Positions 15,693 through 24,440 of a stretch of DNA of 64,000 bases are shown piece by piece. Source of the DNA: Pseudomonadota bacterium (GTDB taxonomy: Bacteria; Desulfobacterota; Desulfovibrionia; Desulfovibrionales; Desulfovibrionaceae). The notes below the pieces were generated by a model. It did not search any database, was not told the DNA's origin, and saw only the letters and a program-made list of their open reading frames with translations. Every line of letters starts with the position of its first letter. Position 1 is the stretch's first letter. The stretch spans positions 62,001-126,000 of the forward strand of contig JAEYOJ010000089.1 of NCBI GenBank assembly GCA_023411815.1, read 5' to 3'. A program made the translations under genes and the position numbers.

Positions 15693-16445
15693 ATGACCAG
15701 CATACGTTCGGCATTTGCCGCAAGCCTGATATGCCTTGCTCTGGCAAACTCGGGCTGCGGTTGGTGGTACTCACTCTCTGATGGTGCCTCCTCCTTAGTC
15801 AACCCGAAGCTGGAGTACAAGGAGTATGCACCCTCGGGAGACAAATGGCGTTTGGCGAACCTCTTTGCGCCCGTCGACCAGCGGATACAGGCCCTGACTC
15901 GCGAGCTTTCCACGATCGAGAGCTTCCCGGCGCCCGAATGGTATGGACGACTTTTGGATCGCTATCCATGGATCACAAGCATTGCCGCTGTGGATGCCCA
16001 AGGGCGATTGCTGGGCAGGTTGCCGGAGAACGCCATCACGCCGTTGGATGCAGGGCAATTCTTGGAATTCGCGGCGGATTGGGAACGCGCCACGTTCAAG
16101 TCGTTTTTCAGCCAAACCGATCTGGGGCCGGAAGTCTGCCTCGTGCAGCCTGTCTCCCTGCACAACAAATGGGTGGGCCTCATTATCGTGCAGTTCGATC
16201 CACGCTCCTTGAGGCAATTCAGCCCGGCTCCCGAAGGATTGACCCTGCTGCATTCCGGTCTGCTGCTCTGGCCTTCCACGCCGGTCAACGAGGCGGAAGT
16301 TCTGGTCGGGGTGGACTGGGAGGCGATCCTTCGTGACAGGGTGTCAGGCACTCTTGAAAGAGAAGGTCGATCCTATACTTGGCTGGCTCGCCATATTGGT
16401 GATACCTACGTAATTTACGCGGTTCGAAACCGCGACGACGGCTAA
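15693..16445 (+). CDS. Putative lipoprotein, possibly with a Cache-like sensor fold
   Basis: A 250-residue protein. It starts with a hydrophobic leader ending at C22 (LALANSGC). The -3 position is Asn, an imperfect lipobox. The region around residues 84-160 (WITSIAAVDAQGRLLGRLPEN, VCLVQPVSLHNKWVGLIIVQFD) resembles the PDC/Cache ligand-binding fold of periplasmic sensors; this is my impression, not a search result. There are no signalling domains. It precedes fbp by 29 bases. Confidence 0.6.
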   Translation: MTSIRSAFAASLICLALANSGCGWWYSLSDGASSLVNPKLEYKEYAPSGDKWRLANLFAPVDQRIQALTRELSTIESFPAPEWYGRLLDRYPWITSIAAVDAQGRLLGRLPENAITPLDAGQFLEFAADWERATFKSFFSQTDLGPEVCLVQPVSLHNKWVGLIIVQFDPRSLRQFSPAPEGLTLLHSGLLLWPSTPVNEAEVLVGVDWEAILRDRVSGTLEREGRSYTWLARHIGDTYVIYAVRNRDDG

Positions 16446-16474
16446 ATCGACTGCCGCTAAGGAAGGTGCGCCTT

Positions 16475-17497
16475 ATGCCACAAGTAACGGTCACAGAGCA
16501 TCTGCTATTGCATCAGAAGCAATCTCCGTCAGCCACCGGACGATTCACCATGTTGCTCAACGAGTTGATACTCGCCGGAAAGATCATTTCTCGGGATGTG
16601 AACAAGGCCGGGCTCGTGGACATAGTGGGCTTCACCGGCACCGAGAATATACAAGGCGAGAAGGTCAAGAAGCTCGACCGGTTCGCCAATGAAGTACTCA
16701 TCCACAGGATGGAGCGGGCGGGAGTGCTTTGCGGGATGGCGTCCGAGGAAAACGCGGATCTTATCCCCATCCGGGATAAGTTCCCCAAGGGCGACTACAT
16801 GCTGCTTTTCGATCCCCTGGACGGTTCGACCAACATCGATGTGAACATCAACGTCGGCACCATTTTTTCCATCCTACGCAACAAGAATTTCGATGGTTCC
16901 GGGGCCTCCCTTGGCGACATGCTCCGACCGGGCGTCGAGCAGGTCGCCGCCGGCTATATCATGTACGGTTCTTCGACGATACTGGTCTACACGACTGGCA
17001 ATGGCGTGCATGGCTTCACGCTGGACCCCAGCGTGGGGGAGTTCCTGCTTTCGCACCCGAACCTGACCATCCCTGAGAGGGGCAAAATATACTCGGTCAA
17101 TGAGGGCTATTGGAACTACTGGGACAAGCCGACCCAGGAGATCGTCTCCTGGTTCAAGGATCCCGACGGCAGACGAGGATCGCCATACAGTATGCGTTAC
17201 ATAGGCTCGCTCGTGGCGGATTTCCATCGCACGCTGATATATGGGGGCATCTTCATGTATCCGGCCGATCATAGGGATCCGGCCAAGCCCAAGGGCAAAC
17301 TGCGTCTCATGTACGAGGCCTCCCCGCTGGCAATGCTCGTCGAACAAGCGGGCGGCATGGCTTCCACCGGCAAGAAGCGCATTCTCGACATCGTCCCGGA
17401 GGACTTGCATCAGCGTGTGCCCCTGTTCATTGGTTCGCGCGAAGAGGTGCAGAAGGTCCAGGACACCTACGCCAAGTACGCTGGATGCTCTGCCTAG
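16475..17497 (+). CDS. fbp: Fructose-1,6-bisphosphatase class I
   Basis: A 340-residue gluconeogenic enzyme releasing phosphate from fructose-1,6-bisphosphate. The metal site motif is LLFDPLDGSTNIDVN, the preceding acidic site is ASEENAD, and the C-terminal YEASPLAMLVEQAGG is typical of class I. ATG 16475 has AAGGAAGG upstream; a GTG three codons earlier is possible. Its 3' end overlaps tsaD by 13 bases. With ppsA, pgk and tpiA in the window it serves the gluconeogenic direction. Confidence 0.95.
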   Translation: MPQVTVTEHLLLHQKQSPSATGRFTMLLNELILAGKIISRDVNKAGLVDIVGFTGTENIQGEKVKKLDRFANEVLIHRMERAGVLCGMASEENADLIPIRDKFPKGDYMLLFDPLDGSTNIDVNINVGTIFSILRNKNFDGSGASLGDMLRPGVEQVAAGYIMYGSSTILVYTTGNGVHGFTLDPSVGEFLLSHPNLTIPERGKIYSVNEGYWNYWDKPTQEIVSWFKDPDGRRGSPYSMRYIGSLVADFHRTLIYGGIFMYPADHRDPAKPKGKLRLMYEASPLAMLVEQAGGMASTGKKRILDIVPEDLHQRVPLFIGSREEVQKVQDTYAKYAGCSA

Positions 17498-18567
17498 GCA
17501 TTGAAACGTCCTGCGACGAGACGGCTGTGGCCATCGTGCACGGCACCCGCATGCTCGGTCAAAAGCTCGCTTCCCAAGCGGACTTGCATGCTTTGTTCGG
17601 AGGTGTGGTGCCGGAGATCGCTTCGCGCGAGCATCTGCGGCTAATACATCCTCTGACTCAAGCTTTGTTCAGGGAAACGGGGCTAACCGCAGGTGATATC
17701 GATGTGGTGGCCGTGTCCAGAGGTCCAGGCTTGTTGGGTAGCCTGTTGGTCGGACTGGGCTATGCGAAAGGTTTCAGTCTTGCCGCGGGCAAGCCTTTGG
17801 TCGGCGTGGATCATTGCCTTGCGCATCTTCTGGCTACGTCTTTGGAAACTGAGCTGGAGTATCCGGCTTTGGGACTGCTGGTTTCGGGCGGGCACACGCA
17901 GATTTATTTTTTGCGTTCTCCCGTCGACTTCGAGATTCTGGGCCGGACTTTGGACGATGCCGCAGGCGAGGCTTTCGACAAGGTGGCCAAGCTTGTCAAC
18001 TTGCCATATCCCGGCGGGAACCACATAGACAGCCTTGCCCTGGGCGCGGAGCCTGTACCGGATATGTTTCCCAAGCCGTATTTGGACAATCAGAATCTGG
18101 ATTTCAGTTTCAGTGGCCTCAAGACGGCCGTAGCGACCCGCGTGGCGGCCAATCCGTATTTGCGCCTTGAGCGCATGCAGAGCATCGCTGAAATTGAGGC
18201 CAATCCCGAACTGGCGGTCATGCTGGCTTCTTTCAATCAGGCTGTAGCCGAAACGCTGCGTATCAAGCTTCAGCGTGCCTTGGACCGGGTTGGCAAGGTG
18301 TGCTCGGTCATCGTGGCCGGAGGTGTCGCGGCCAACACAATGGTCAGGCGGTTCATGACGGAAATGGCTCTGGCCAATGAGGTCCGCTTGCTGATGCCCA
18401 GTCCGTGGTTATGCACGGATAATGCGGCCATGGTGGCTGCTGCTGGTGTTCAGATTTATCGCCAAGGTTTTGCCCATGATCAGCGGCTGGAAGCCGTACC
18501 GCGCGGAAGAGCCGTGCCCCGGGATTACCGGAAATTGTCAGCCCCTCTGTGCAAAAGCAGCGGCTAA
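17485..18567 (+). CDS. tsaD: tRNA N6-adenosine threonylcarbamoyltransferase
   Basis: A 360-residue universal enzyme of t6A37 modification in ANN-decoding tRNAs. It starts LGIETSCDETAVAIV, carries the metal ligands in HCLAHL, and has SGGHTQ and the C-terminal DNAAMVA motif. Length is normal. It overlaps the end of fbp by 13 bases in another frame. Partners TsaB, TsaC and TsaE are not in the window. Confidence 0.95.
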   Translation: MLCLGIETSCDETAVAIVHGTRMLGQKLASQADLHALFGGVVPEIASREHLRLIHPLTQALFRETGLTAGDIDVVAVSRGPGLLGSLLVGLGYAKGFSLAAGKPLVGVDHCLAHLLATSLETELEYPALGLLVSGGHTQIYFLRSPVDFEILGRTLDDAAGEAFDKVAKLVNLPYPGGNHIDSLALGAEPVPDMFPKPYLDNQNLDFSFSGLKTAVATRVAANPYLRLERMQSIAEIEANPELAVMLASFNQAVAETLRIKLQRALDRVGKVCSVIVAGGVAANTMVRRFMTEMALANEVRLLMPSPWLCTDNAAMVAAAGVQIYRQGFAHDQRLEAVPRGRAVPRDYRKLSAPLCKSSG

Positions 18568-18610
18568 GCGGTCGGACACGGCTGCGAAGAGCGTTTTTTT
18601 GAGCATCGGG

Positions 18611-18639
18611 TTGACAGGAATAAGTCGTGATAATAACGT
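18611..18639 (+). promoter_or_regulatory. Candidate promoter for trx-trxB-bamD
   Basis: TTGACA at 18611-18616 and TAACGT at 18634-18639 with a 17-base spacer, about 130 bases ahead of the thioredoxin start. Confidence 0.4.
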
Positions 18640-18775
18640 CTTAATCGGTAAAAGCCGTGTAGCTTGATCTTTTTTTCCCGGTCAGGGCCATCGATTTCTA
18701 GAAGGTGGCTGCCTCGGAACAGGGATTGAGTCGATGCCATTAGCTGCGTTACGTCCAACTGAAAAGGAGTGTAAT

Positions 18776-19099
18776 ATGGCTGGTCAGGTTATGGACAGCA
18801 ACTTTGAGTCTGAAGTTCTCAAGTGCGATTTACCGGTTCTCGTTGATTTCTGGGCTCCTTGGTGCGGTCCCTGCCGTGCTCTTGGGCCTGTTATTGAAGA
18901 GCTGGCCAACGAGTATACCGGCCAAGTCAAAATCGTTAAGATGAACGTGGACGAGAACCCCAATACGCCTGGGAAATACGGCATCCGTGCCATTCCCACG
19001 CTCATCTTTTTCAAGAATGGAGAAGTGCTTGATCAGGTGACTGGTGCCGTATCCAAGAGCAGCATCAAGGATATGATCAGCAAGAAGGTCTCCAAGTAA
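18776..19099 (+). CDS. trxA: Thioredoxin
   Basis: A 107-residue protein with the classic active site WCGPC and the cis-proline loop AIPTL. Cytoplasmic dithiol reductant. ATG 18776 follows AAAAGGAG; the frame extends 14 codons further upstream without a ribosome site. The stop codon is directly followed by the ATG of the thioredoxin reductase, which is very likely its reductant. Confidence 0.95.
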   Translation: MAGQVMDSNFESEVLKCDLPVLVDFWAPWCGPCRALGPVIEELANEYTGQVKIVKMNVDENPNTPGKYGIRAIPTLIFFKNGEVLDQVTGAVSKSSIKDMISKKVSK

Positions 19100-20035
19100 A
19101 TGAAGAGTTTTGATGCTGTTGTCATTGGGGGCGGACCGGCAGGGATGACGGCCGCCCTCTATTTTTTACGTTCGGGACTTCAGGTCGCTTTTGTGGAGAA
19201 GCTCTCCCACGGTGGCCAGATGCTCACGACCGAGCGTATCGATAATTATCCGGCATTTCCTGGCGGGGCGTTCGCATTCGAACTGGCCGACCGCATGCTG
19301 GAGCAGCTCAAGGAATATGCAAACGACGCGTATAAGTACCTCAATGACGAGGTGAAGACCCTTGAGCCGGGACAAAGCCAGCATCGCGTTCTTATTGGAG
19401 AAGAGTGGATCGCCGCGCGCAGTGTGGTCATTTGCACGGGAGCGCGTTATAAGAAGTTGGGCTTGCCGAGCGAAAAGCGGCTTATGGGACGCGGGGTGTC
19501 GTATTGCGCTCTTTGCGACGGCAACTTCTTCCGCGACCAAGTTGTGGCCGTTATCGGTGGAGGCAATTCCGCACTTGAAGAGGCGCTATACCTTACCCGC
19601 CTGGTCAAGAAGCTGTATCTGATCCACCGCCGCGAGGATTTCCGCGGAGCCAAGTGCTATCAAGACAAGTGCATCGTCAATCCGAAGATAGAAATTCTGC
19701 GCAGTTCCGTTGTCGAAGAAATAATCGGCGAGGAGCGGGTCAGCGGCATACGGATTCACGATCTGAAGCAAGATCAGGCGCGCACCATCAACGTGGATGG
19801 AGTATTTGTGTTCGTTGGATTTGAACCTGTGCATGGTTTTCTGCCCGACAGTCTGGAGCTGGATACGGCGGGTTTCATAGTTACTGATCAGGAATGCCGG
19901 ACAAGCATCCCCGGGATTTTCGCCGCGGGCGATGTTCGCTCCAAACTGTGCCGACAGGTGGCCACTGCTGTCGGAGACGGTGCCACGGCAGCCACGGCAG
20001 CCATGTCCTATCTGGAAGGCAAGCATGCCGCGTAG
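19100..20035 (+). CDS. trxB: Thioredoxin-disulfide reductase
   Basis: A 311-residue FAD enzyme. FAD-binding GGGPAGMTA is at the N-terminus. The redox motif is CALCDG (C135/C138 region) rather than the more common CATCDG. The NAD(P)H site is GGGNSALEEA with HRREDFR, whose arginines indicate NADPH. The C-terminal FAD motif is GIFAAGDVRSK. The gene begins directly after the trxA stop and overlaps bamD by 11 bases. Confidence 0.93.
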   Translation: MKSFDAVVIGGGPAGMTAALYFLRSGLQVAFVEKLSHGGQMLTTERIDNYPAFPGGAFAFELADRMLEQLKEYANDAYKYLNDEVKTLEPGQSQHRVLIGEEWIAARSVVICTGARYKKLGLPSEKRLMGRGVSYCALCDGNFFRDQVVAVIGGGNSALEEALYLTRLVKKLYLIHRREDFRGAKCYQDKCIVNPKIEILRSSVVEEIIGEERVSGIRIHDLKQDQARTINVDGVFVFVGFEPVHGFLPDSLELDTAGFIVTDQECRTSIPGIFAAGDVRSKLCRQVATAVGDGATAATAAMSYLEGKHAA

Positions 20036-20756
20036 GACTCTTTTCACCCTTGTAGCCTGCTTGCTTATCGTATCGTCCTCCGGCTGTGGCATTATCGATT
20101 ACTTCTTTGTGCCTACTCCCGAGGAAACGGCCCTTGATCTCTTTCAGGCTGGCCAGGAGGAGATGGCTCAAGAGGATTGGGCCGACGCCGTTGAGTATTT
20201 TACAAAATTAAGGGATCGATTCCCGTTCAGCCCTTATACCGTGCAGGCCGAGTTACTCCTGGCCGACTCGTATTTCAATGACGGCAAGTATTCCGAAGCT
20301 CTGCAGGCTTATAAGGAGTTTGAGGCTCTGCACCCCAGTGATCCCCGCATACCATATGTGCTTTTCCAAATCGGCATGGCCAACTACAAGAGCATGGGCT
20401 CCATTGATAAGCCACAACAGCATGCCGCCGAATCAGTAGAGTTTTTCAGAAGGCTTATTCAGACTTATCCCAATTCCGAGCATGTACCCAAAGCCAAGGA
20501 TTTTATGCTGCGGGCCAGGCGTCAACTTGCAGAACATGAATTGTTTATCGCCGATTTTTATTGGCGTGCAGGAAGGTTCGGCTCTGCCTGGGAGCGTTAC
20601 TCCTTTGTGGCCGAGCATTACAAGGATGTTGAGGATGCGGCTGTCTATGCCGAGAAGCGCTCGCAACTGGCTTTTCTCGAACGCCAGCGGGAGGCGGCCG
20701 AGAAGGCTCGCGCGGCCAAGCACGGAAGCTGGAGGGATTGGTTTAACTGGCTTTAA
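20025..20756 (+). CDS. bamD: Outer-membrane assembly lipoprotein BamD
   Basis: A 243-residue lipoprotein with a signal peptide ending at Cys ~21 (IVSSSGC), then about five TPR-like units (ALDLFQAGQEEMAQEDWADAVEYFTKL, LLADSYFNDGKYSEALQAYKEF). This is the layout of BamD, the essential component that feeds outer-membrane proteins into BamA. The start at 20025 overlaps trxB; earlier in-frame starts lack a signal peptide. A terminator follows. Confidence 0.88.
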   Translation: MPRRTLFTLVACLLIVSSSGCGIIDYFFVPTPEETALDLFQAGQEEMAQEDWADAVEYFTKLRDRFPFSPYTVQAELLLADSYFNDGKYSEALQAYKEFEALHPSDPRIPYVLFQIGMANYKSMGSIDKPQQHAAESVEFFRRLIQTYPNSEHVPKAKDFMLRARRQLAEHELFIADFYWRAGRFGSAWERYSFVAEHYKDVEDAAVYAEKRSQLAFLERQREAAEKARAAKHGSWRDWFNWL

Positions 20757-20776
20757 TGGTCGGAAGGATGTTTACG

Positions 20777-20800
20777 AGGCGGCCTAACGGCCGCTTTTTT
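20777..20800 (+). terminator. Intrinsic terminator after bamD
   Basis: GCGGCC-TAAC-GGCCGC followed by TTTTTT, 20 bases after the stop. Confidence 0.85.
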
Positions 20801-20833
20801 AATATGTCAGTAAGCCTTCCTCCTGGAGCAGCT

Positions 20834-21724
20834 ATGGATCAGAACTGTTGGCTGCCTGATGAACTCGAAACGCATGCGGTCGATGATAATCGCTTTGCCC
20901 AGGCATATGAGGCTGCGGACGATCGACAGCGTTCCTTGCTTAAATCTTCCATCGCAGCCCTATGGCATTTACATCCTCCCAAACGTGTGCGCTTGGAAAT
21001 TAAGGAATCGAGCTGGGATCAAGGAGGGGGGGCACTGCTCCTAAACAGGCCGCTTGCATGGGCCATGCTGTGCTTCGATGCCTCGGCAGCTTCGCCCGGG
21101 ATGGTTTTGTCCGCGCTCGTACCCGCTCTCACTGCGGGTGTGCCGGAGGTTGCGGTAATCGGTATAGGTCCAGGGGCTTTCCCTCATTCAGTCTTGACCG
21201 CTCTGGAATTGGCTGGTCAGGAGCGGGTTTTCGAACTGCAGGAGCCCGAAGCGTGCGCATTGACCAGAAGTATGGCTCCTGCGCAGTCGATTTCGGGCAT
21301 AGTCATGTGTCTTGGACGCGAGGCGCAAGCAGCGTTCTCGAATGCGAGACTGCCTGTCTGGTTTCCCAGGCCAAGCCTGAGTGGAGGAGAGTGCCAATCC
21401 GGCTATTCGCTTGGAGTTTTCCTGGCGGATGAGCAGGACTATTCGGATCGGCTCAAGCACGATATCGATTATCTGCTGCCGGGGATCGCGACCGAGTGGT
21501 GGAGCCCCTCGGGCAAGATTGGCCCAGGCAAGGCACAGCGTAGGACAGGAGATTTTGCCCTTTTCAGGGAGAGTTGTTTTGACGCCGTATTGGTTCCACA
21601 GCATTACTGTCGTTCGGCTTTGGACGCCTTTCCGGTCGTGCTTGGTCTTGACCGCGCTGGGCAGTGGCTATGGCCTGATTTGACAGAGAATCATTTCCGT
21701 CTGCGTCATGCGGCCATTTTTTAA
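20834..21724 (+). CDS. Unrecognised protein with histidinol-dehydrogenase-like segment
   Basis: A 296-residue soluble protein. Residues ~75-115 (CFDASAASPGMVLSALVPALTAGVPEVAVIGIGPG) resemble the part of HisD where PSTVLM leads into the PAxxAGVxE helix. The catalytic His/Glu/Asp of HisD are not apparent and the protein is about 130 residues shorter. It may be a diverged or decayed relative, or the likeness may be accidental. The frame opens at 20756, but a terminator lies in that stretch. ATG 20834 has CTGGAG in front. It stands between bamD and the EF-G paralogue. Confidence 0.6.
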   Translation: MDQNCWLPDELETHAVDDNRFAQAYEAADDRQRSLLKSSIAALWHLHPPKRVRLEIKESSWDQGGGALLLNRPLAWAMLCFDASAASPGMVLSALVPALTAGVPEVAVIGIGPGAFPHSVLTALELAGQERVFELQEPEACALTRSMAPAQSISGIVMCLGREAQAAFSNARLPVWFPRPSLSGGECQSGYSLGVFLADEQDYSDRLKHDIDYLLPGIATEWWSPSGKIGPGKAQRRTGDFALFRESCFDAVLVPQHYCRSALDAFPVVLGLDRAGQWLWPDLTENHFRLRHAAIF

Positions 21725-21761
21725 TTTGACTTTGTTCTCAGCGCATTAGCCGGGAAGCATC

Positions 21762-23813
21762 ATGAGCAAGAAGATGTTCAGCGGAAAGAGCGAACTGGAA
21801 TCGCTTCGGAATATCGGGATCATCGCGCACATTGATGCGGGCAAGACGACCCTCACGGAACGTATTCTTTTCTACACACATAGAATACATCGCATGGGCG
21901 AGGTCCATGACGGAACTGCGACCATGGACTATATGCCAGAAGAGCAGGAGCGCGGCATTACAATAACTTCCGCATGCACAACATGCATGTGGAAGGATAA
22001 ACGCATCAACATTATCGATACGCCTGGACATGTCGATTTTACAATCGAGGTAGAACGGTCGCTGCGCGTGTTGGATGGCGCTGTCGGCGTCTTTTGCGGC
22101 GTAGGCGGAGTAGAGCCCCAGTCCGAAACTGTCTGGCGCCAATCCCAACGCTATGGTGTACCCAAGCTGGCTTTCGTGAATAAAATGGATCGCCTGGGAG
22201 CGAGTTTCCAAGGCGTGCTTAATCAGATGAGTCAGAAGCTTGGAGCCAAGCCTTTGCCGCTGGTGATACCGGATGGTGAGGGTGAAGATTTCAAGGCCTT
22301 ATTTGATGTGCTGCGCATGAAAAGGCTGCTCTTCGAAAACCAGAGTCAGGGCGAGCACTACGAAGCCCAGGAGTTGGATGCGGAGGAGATAACTCGTGTT
22401 CTACCGTGGCGGGAGCGATTGATCGAGGCAATCGCGGATGAGGATGAAGAGATTCTGCAGAGCTATCTCTCAGGCGAAGATATCTCCGTGGAACGCCTGG
22501 AGGCGGCAATTCGCGCTGCCACTCTGCGCTTGCGGCTCGTACCGGTCTTTGCGGGCTCGGCGTTGAAGAATGTCGGCGTGCAGCCGTTGTTGGATGGCAT
22601 AGCGGCTTTCCTGCCGTCACCCCTGGATGTTCCGGGCGCAACAGGCGTGGGTCCGCAAACCAATGCCAAGGTACATTTCCAGGCTTCCCCCAGCGAGCCG
22701 CTCTCCGCGTTGGCTTTCAAGGTAAACATGGAGAATGGCCGCAAGCTGGTGCTCATGCGCATATATTCCGGAGTGCTGAGCGAAGGGCAGGAGGTTTGGA
22801 ATGCCACGCAAAGCCAGACAGAACGCGTTGCGCGTCTTTTCCATCTCCATGCTGGCCGCAAGGAAAAGCTCGATCGGGCCTCTGCCGGAGATATCGTTGC
22901 CGCGGCGGGACTCCGCTTGACCAAGACTGGGGACACGTTATGCACCAGGGATGCCCCCCTCATCTTGGAAAGTATTGATGAGTACAAGCCTGTCATCTCT
23001 TTAGCCATTGAGCCGCGTAACGCCGAAGAAGCCGAGCGGCTTGGATTGGCGCTTGAGCATTATTTGCAGGAGGACCCTACGCTTCACCTGGAAAAGGACG
23101 CGGCCACGGAGCAACTCGTCCTTTCAGGGATGGGCGAGCTGCATCTGGAGGTGGTATTGGACCGCTTGCGTCGGGAGCATGGACTGCAACCGCGCAGCGG
23201 CAAACCCCAGGTCGTCTACCAGGAGACTGTCACGGCGCAGGCCGAGGCTGAAGCCGAATTCCGGCGTGAACTCGGCGATGCCATTCATCATGGGTCTGTG
23301 CGTCTCGATGTCGCCCCCTTGCCGCGAGACAAGGCGAATGAAGTTATCCTGGCCTTCGAGACCTCCCTCTGGCACCAAACCGTCGCGGAATCCGTGTACG
23401 AAGGTGTCAGCGATGGCCTGCAAAGCGGTGTGGTCAAAGGTCATCCCGTACAGAACGTAAGGGTCAGGGTGCTTGAATTGCAAAAGCGGGAAGGGGAGTC
23501 CACTCCTGTAGGTTTCCGGATGGCTGCCTCCATTGCCTTGCGCAAAGCCATTGAAAAGGCCACGCCCATGCTGCTGGAACCCCTCATGGATGTCGAGATC
23601 ACCGTGCCCGATGATTTCGTAGGTGATGTAATGGGACTGCTCGGTGCCAAAAATGCACGCATCGAAAACTTGTTCGATCGGGCTGGACAGAAGACCGTCA
23701 AGGCGCTTGCCCCGTTGCGCAAGCTTTTTGGCTTTTCCACCGATTTGCGCTCGGCCACTCAAGGGCGAGCCGGTCTCGTGATGAAATTTTCACGCTTCGA
23801 TGTGTTGACCTGA
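21762..23813 (+). CDS. fusA2: Elongation factor G-like GTPase (paralogue)
   Basis: A 683-residue translational GTPase with G1 AHIDAGKTT, switch region EEQERGITI, G3 DTPGHVDF and G4 NKMD all intact, followed by EF-G domains II-V. It is not next to rpsL, rpsG or tuf, so it is unlikely to be the main EF-G. Domain IV differs from canonical EF-G: HHGSVRLDVAPLPRD stands where the usual motif has a different acidic segment, and HPVQNVRVRVLEL where VDSSD is expected. Second EF-Gs of this kind occur in Deltaproteobacteria and spirochaetes, some acting in ribosome recycling. The role here is open. Confidence 0.88.
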   Translation: MSKKMFSGKSELESLRNIGIIAHIDAGKTTLTERILFYTHRIHRMGEVHDGTATMDYMPEEQERGITITSACTTCMWKDKRINIIDTPGHVDFTIEVERSLRVLDGAVGVFCGVGGVEPQSETVWRQSQRYGVPKLAFVNKMDRLGASFQGVLNQMSQKLGAKPLPLVIPDGEGEDFKALFDVLRMKRLLFENQSQGEHYEAQELDAEEITRVLPWRERLIEAIADEDEEILQSYLSGEDISVERLEAAIRAATLRLRLVPVFAGSALKNVGVQPLLDGIAAFLPSPLDVPGATGVGPQTNAKVHFQASPSEPLSALAFKVNMENGRKLVLMRIYSGVLSEGQEVWNATQSQTERVARLFHLHAGRKEKLDRASAGDIVAAAGLRLTKTGDTLCTRDAPLILESIDEYKPVISLAIEPRNAEEAERLGLALEHYLQEDPTLHLEKDAATEQLVLSGMGELHLEVVLDRLRREHGLQPRSGKPQVVYQETVTAQAEAEAEFRRELGDAIHHGSVRLDVAPLPRDKANEVILAFETSLWHQTVAESVYEGVSDGLQSGVVKGHPVQNVRVRVLELQKREGESTPVGFRMAASIALRKAIEKATPMLLEPLMDVEITVPDDFVGDVMGLLGAKNARIENLFDRAGQKTVKALAPLRKLFGFSTDLRSATQGRAGLVMKFSRFDVLT

Positions 23814-23832
23814 AAGTTTGGCCGGACGTCAC

Positions 23833-24327
23833 ATGAGCGTATTCTCCAACCTTAAACGTCTTGTAAGATATAACTATCTTAAGGTCCTAAGGCTTAAGAC
23901 ATCCTCGCACAGCATAGCCTTGGGCTTGGCGCTAGGGGTATACGGGGGGTGCTTGCCTGCTTTGCCCGCTCTGCCTTTGCAGAGTATCATCGCCTTGCTG
24001 CTTGCTTTTCTCTTCCGGGCGAGCAAGATCGCTGCGCTGGTGGGGACCTGGGTATCCAATCCATTCAATTGGGTTTTCTTCTACTGGGCGGAGTATAAGA
24101 TCGGCAGTCTTTTCATCCCCGTAGATATGAGGATCGATTTCCCCTCTATGGGGGTTCAGGGCTTTGTCTCCATTGGCATGAAAGGCCTCCTGGTTCTGCT
24201 GATTGGAGGCGCCATCCTCGGCCTCCCACTGGGAGCGCTGACTTATGCGGTATCTCTTCCTCTTATTCGCAATTATCGCAGACGCCGCGCCTTGCGGCTG
24301 TTGCGTAAAAGGACAAGCTTATCCTAG
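23833..24327 (+). CDS. DUF2062 membrane protein
   Basis: A 164-residue inner-membrane protein. SSHSIALGLALGVYGGCLPALPLQ and WVSNPFNWVFFYWAEYKIG are the two halves of DUF2062, a small family of unknown function with 2-3 membrane helices and a basic C-terminus. ATG 23833 was chosen since the next upstream start lies only five codons away without support. It follows fusA2 by 19 bases. Confidence 0.8.
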   Translation: MSVFSNLKRLVRYNYLKVLRLKTSSHSIALGLALGVYGGCLPALPALPLQSIIALLLAFLFRASKIAALVGTWVSNPFNWVFFYWAEYKIGSLFIPVDMRIDFPSMGVQGFVSIGMKGLLVLLIGGAILGLPLGALTYAVSLPLIRNYRRRRALRLLRKRTSLS

Positions 24328-24440
24328 CCATAGCCACGAACTGATCCGAGCCGGCCTCAACTTGAGTGCATTCCTTGCGCTAAGCCCTCACAATTCGTAA
24401 ACATGACGGAAAGGGCTTTCAGCCTGAAGCAGGAGGCATG

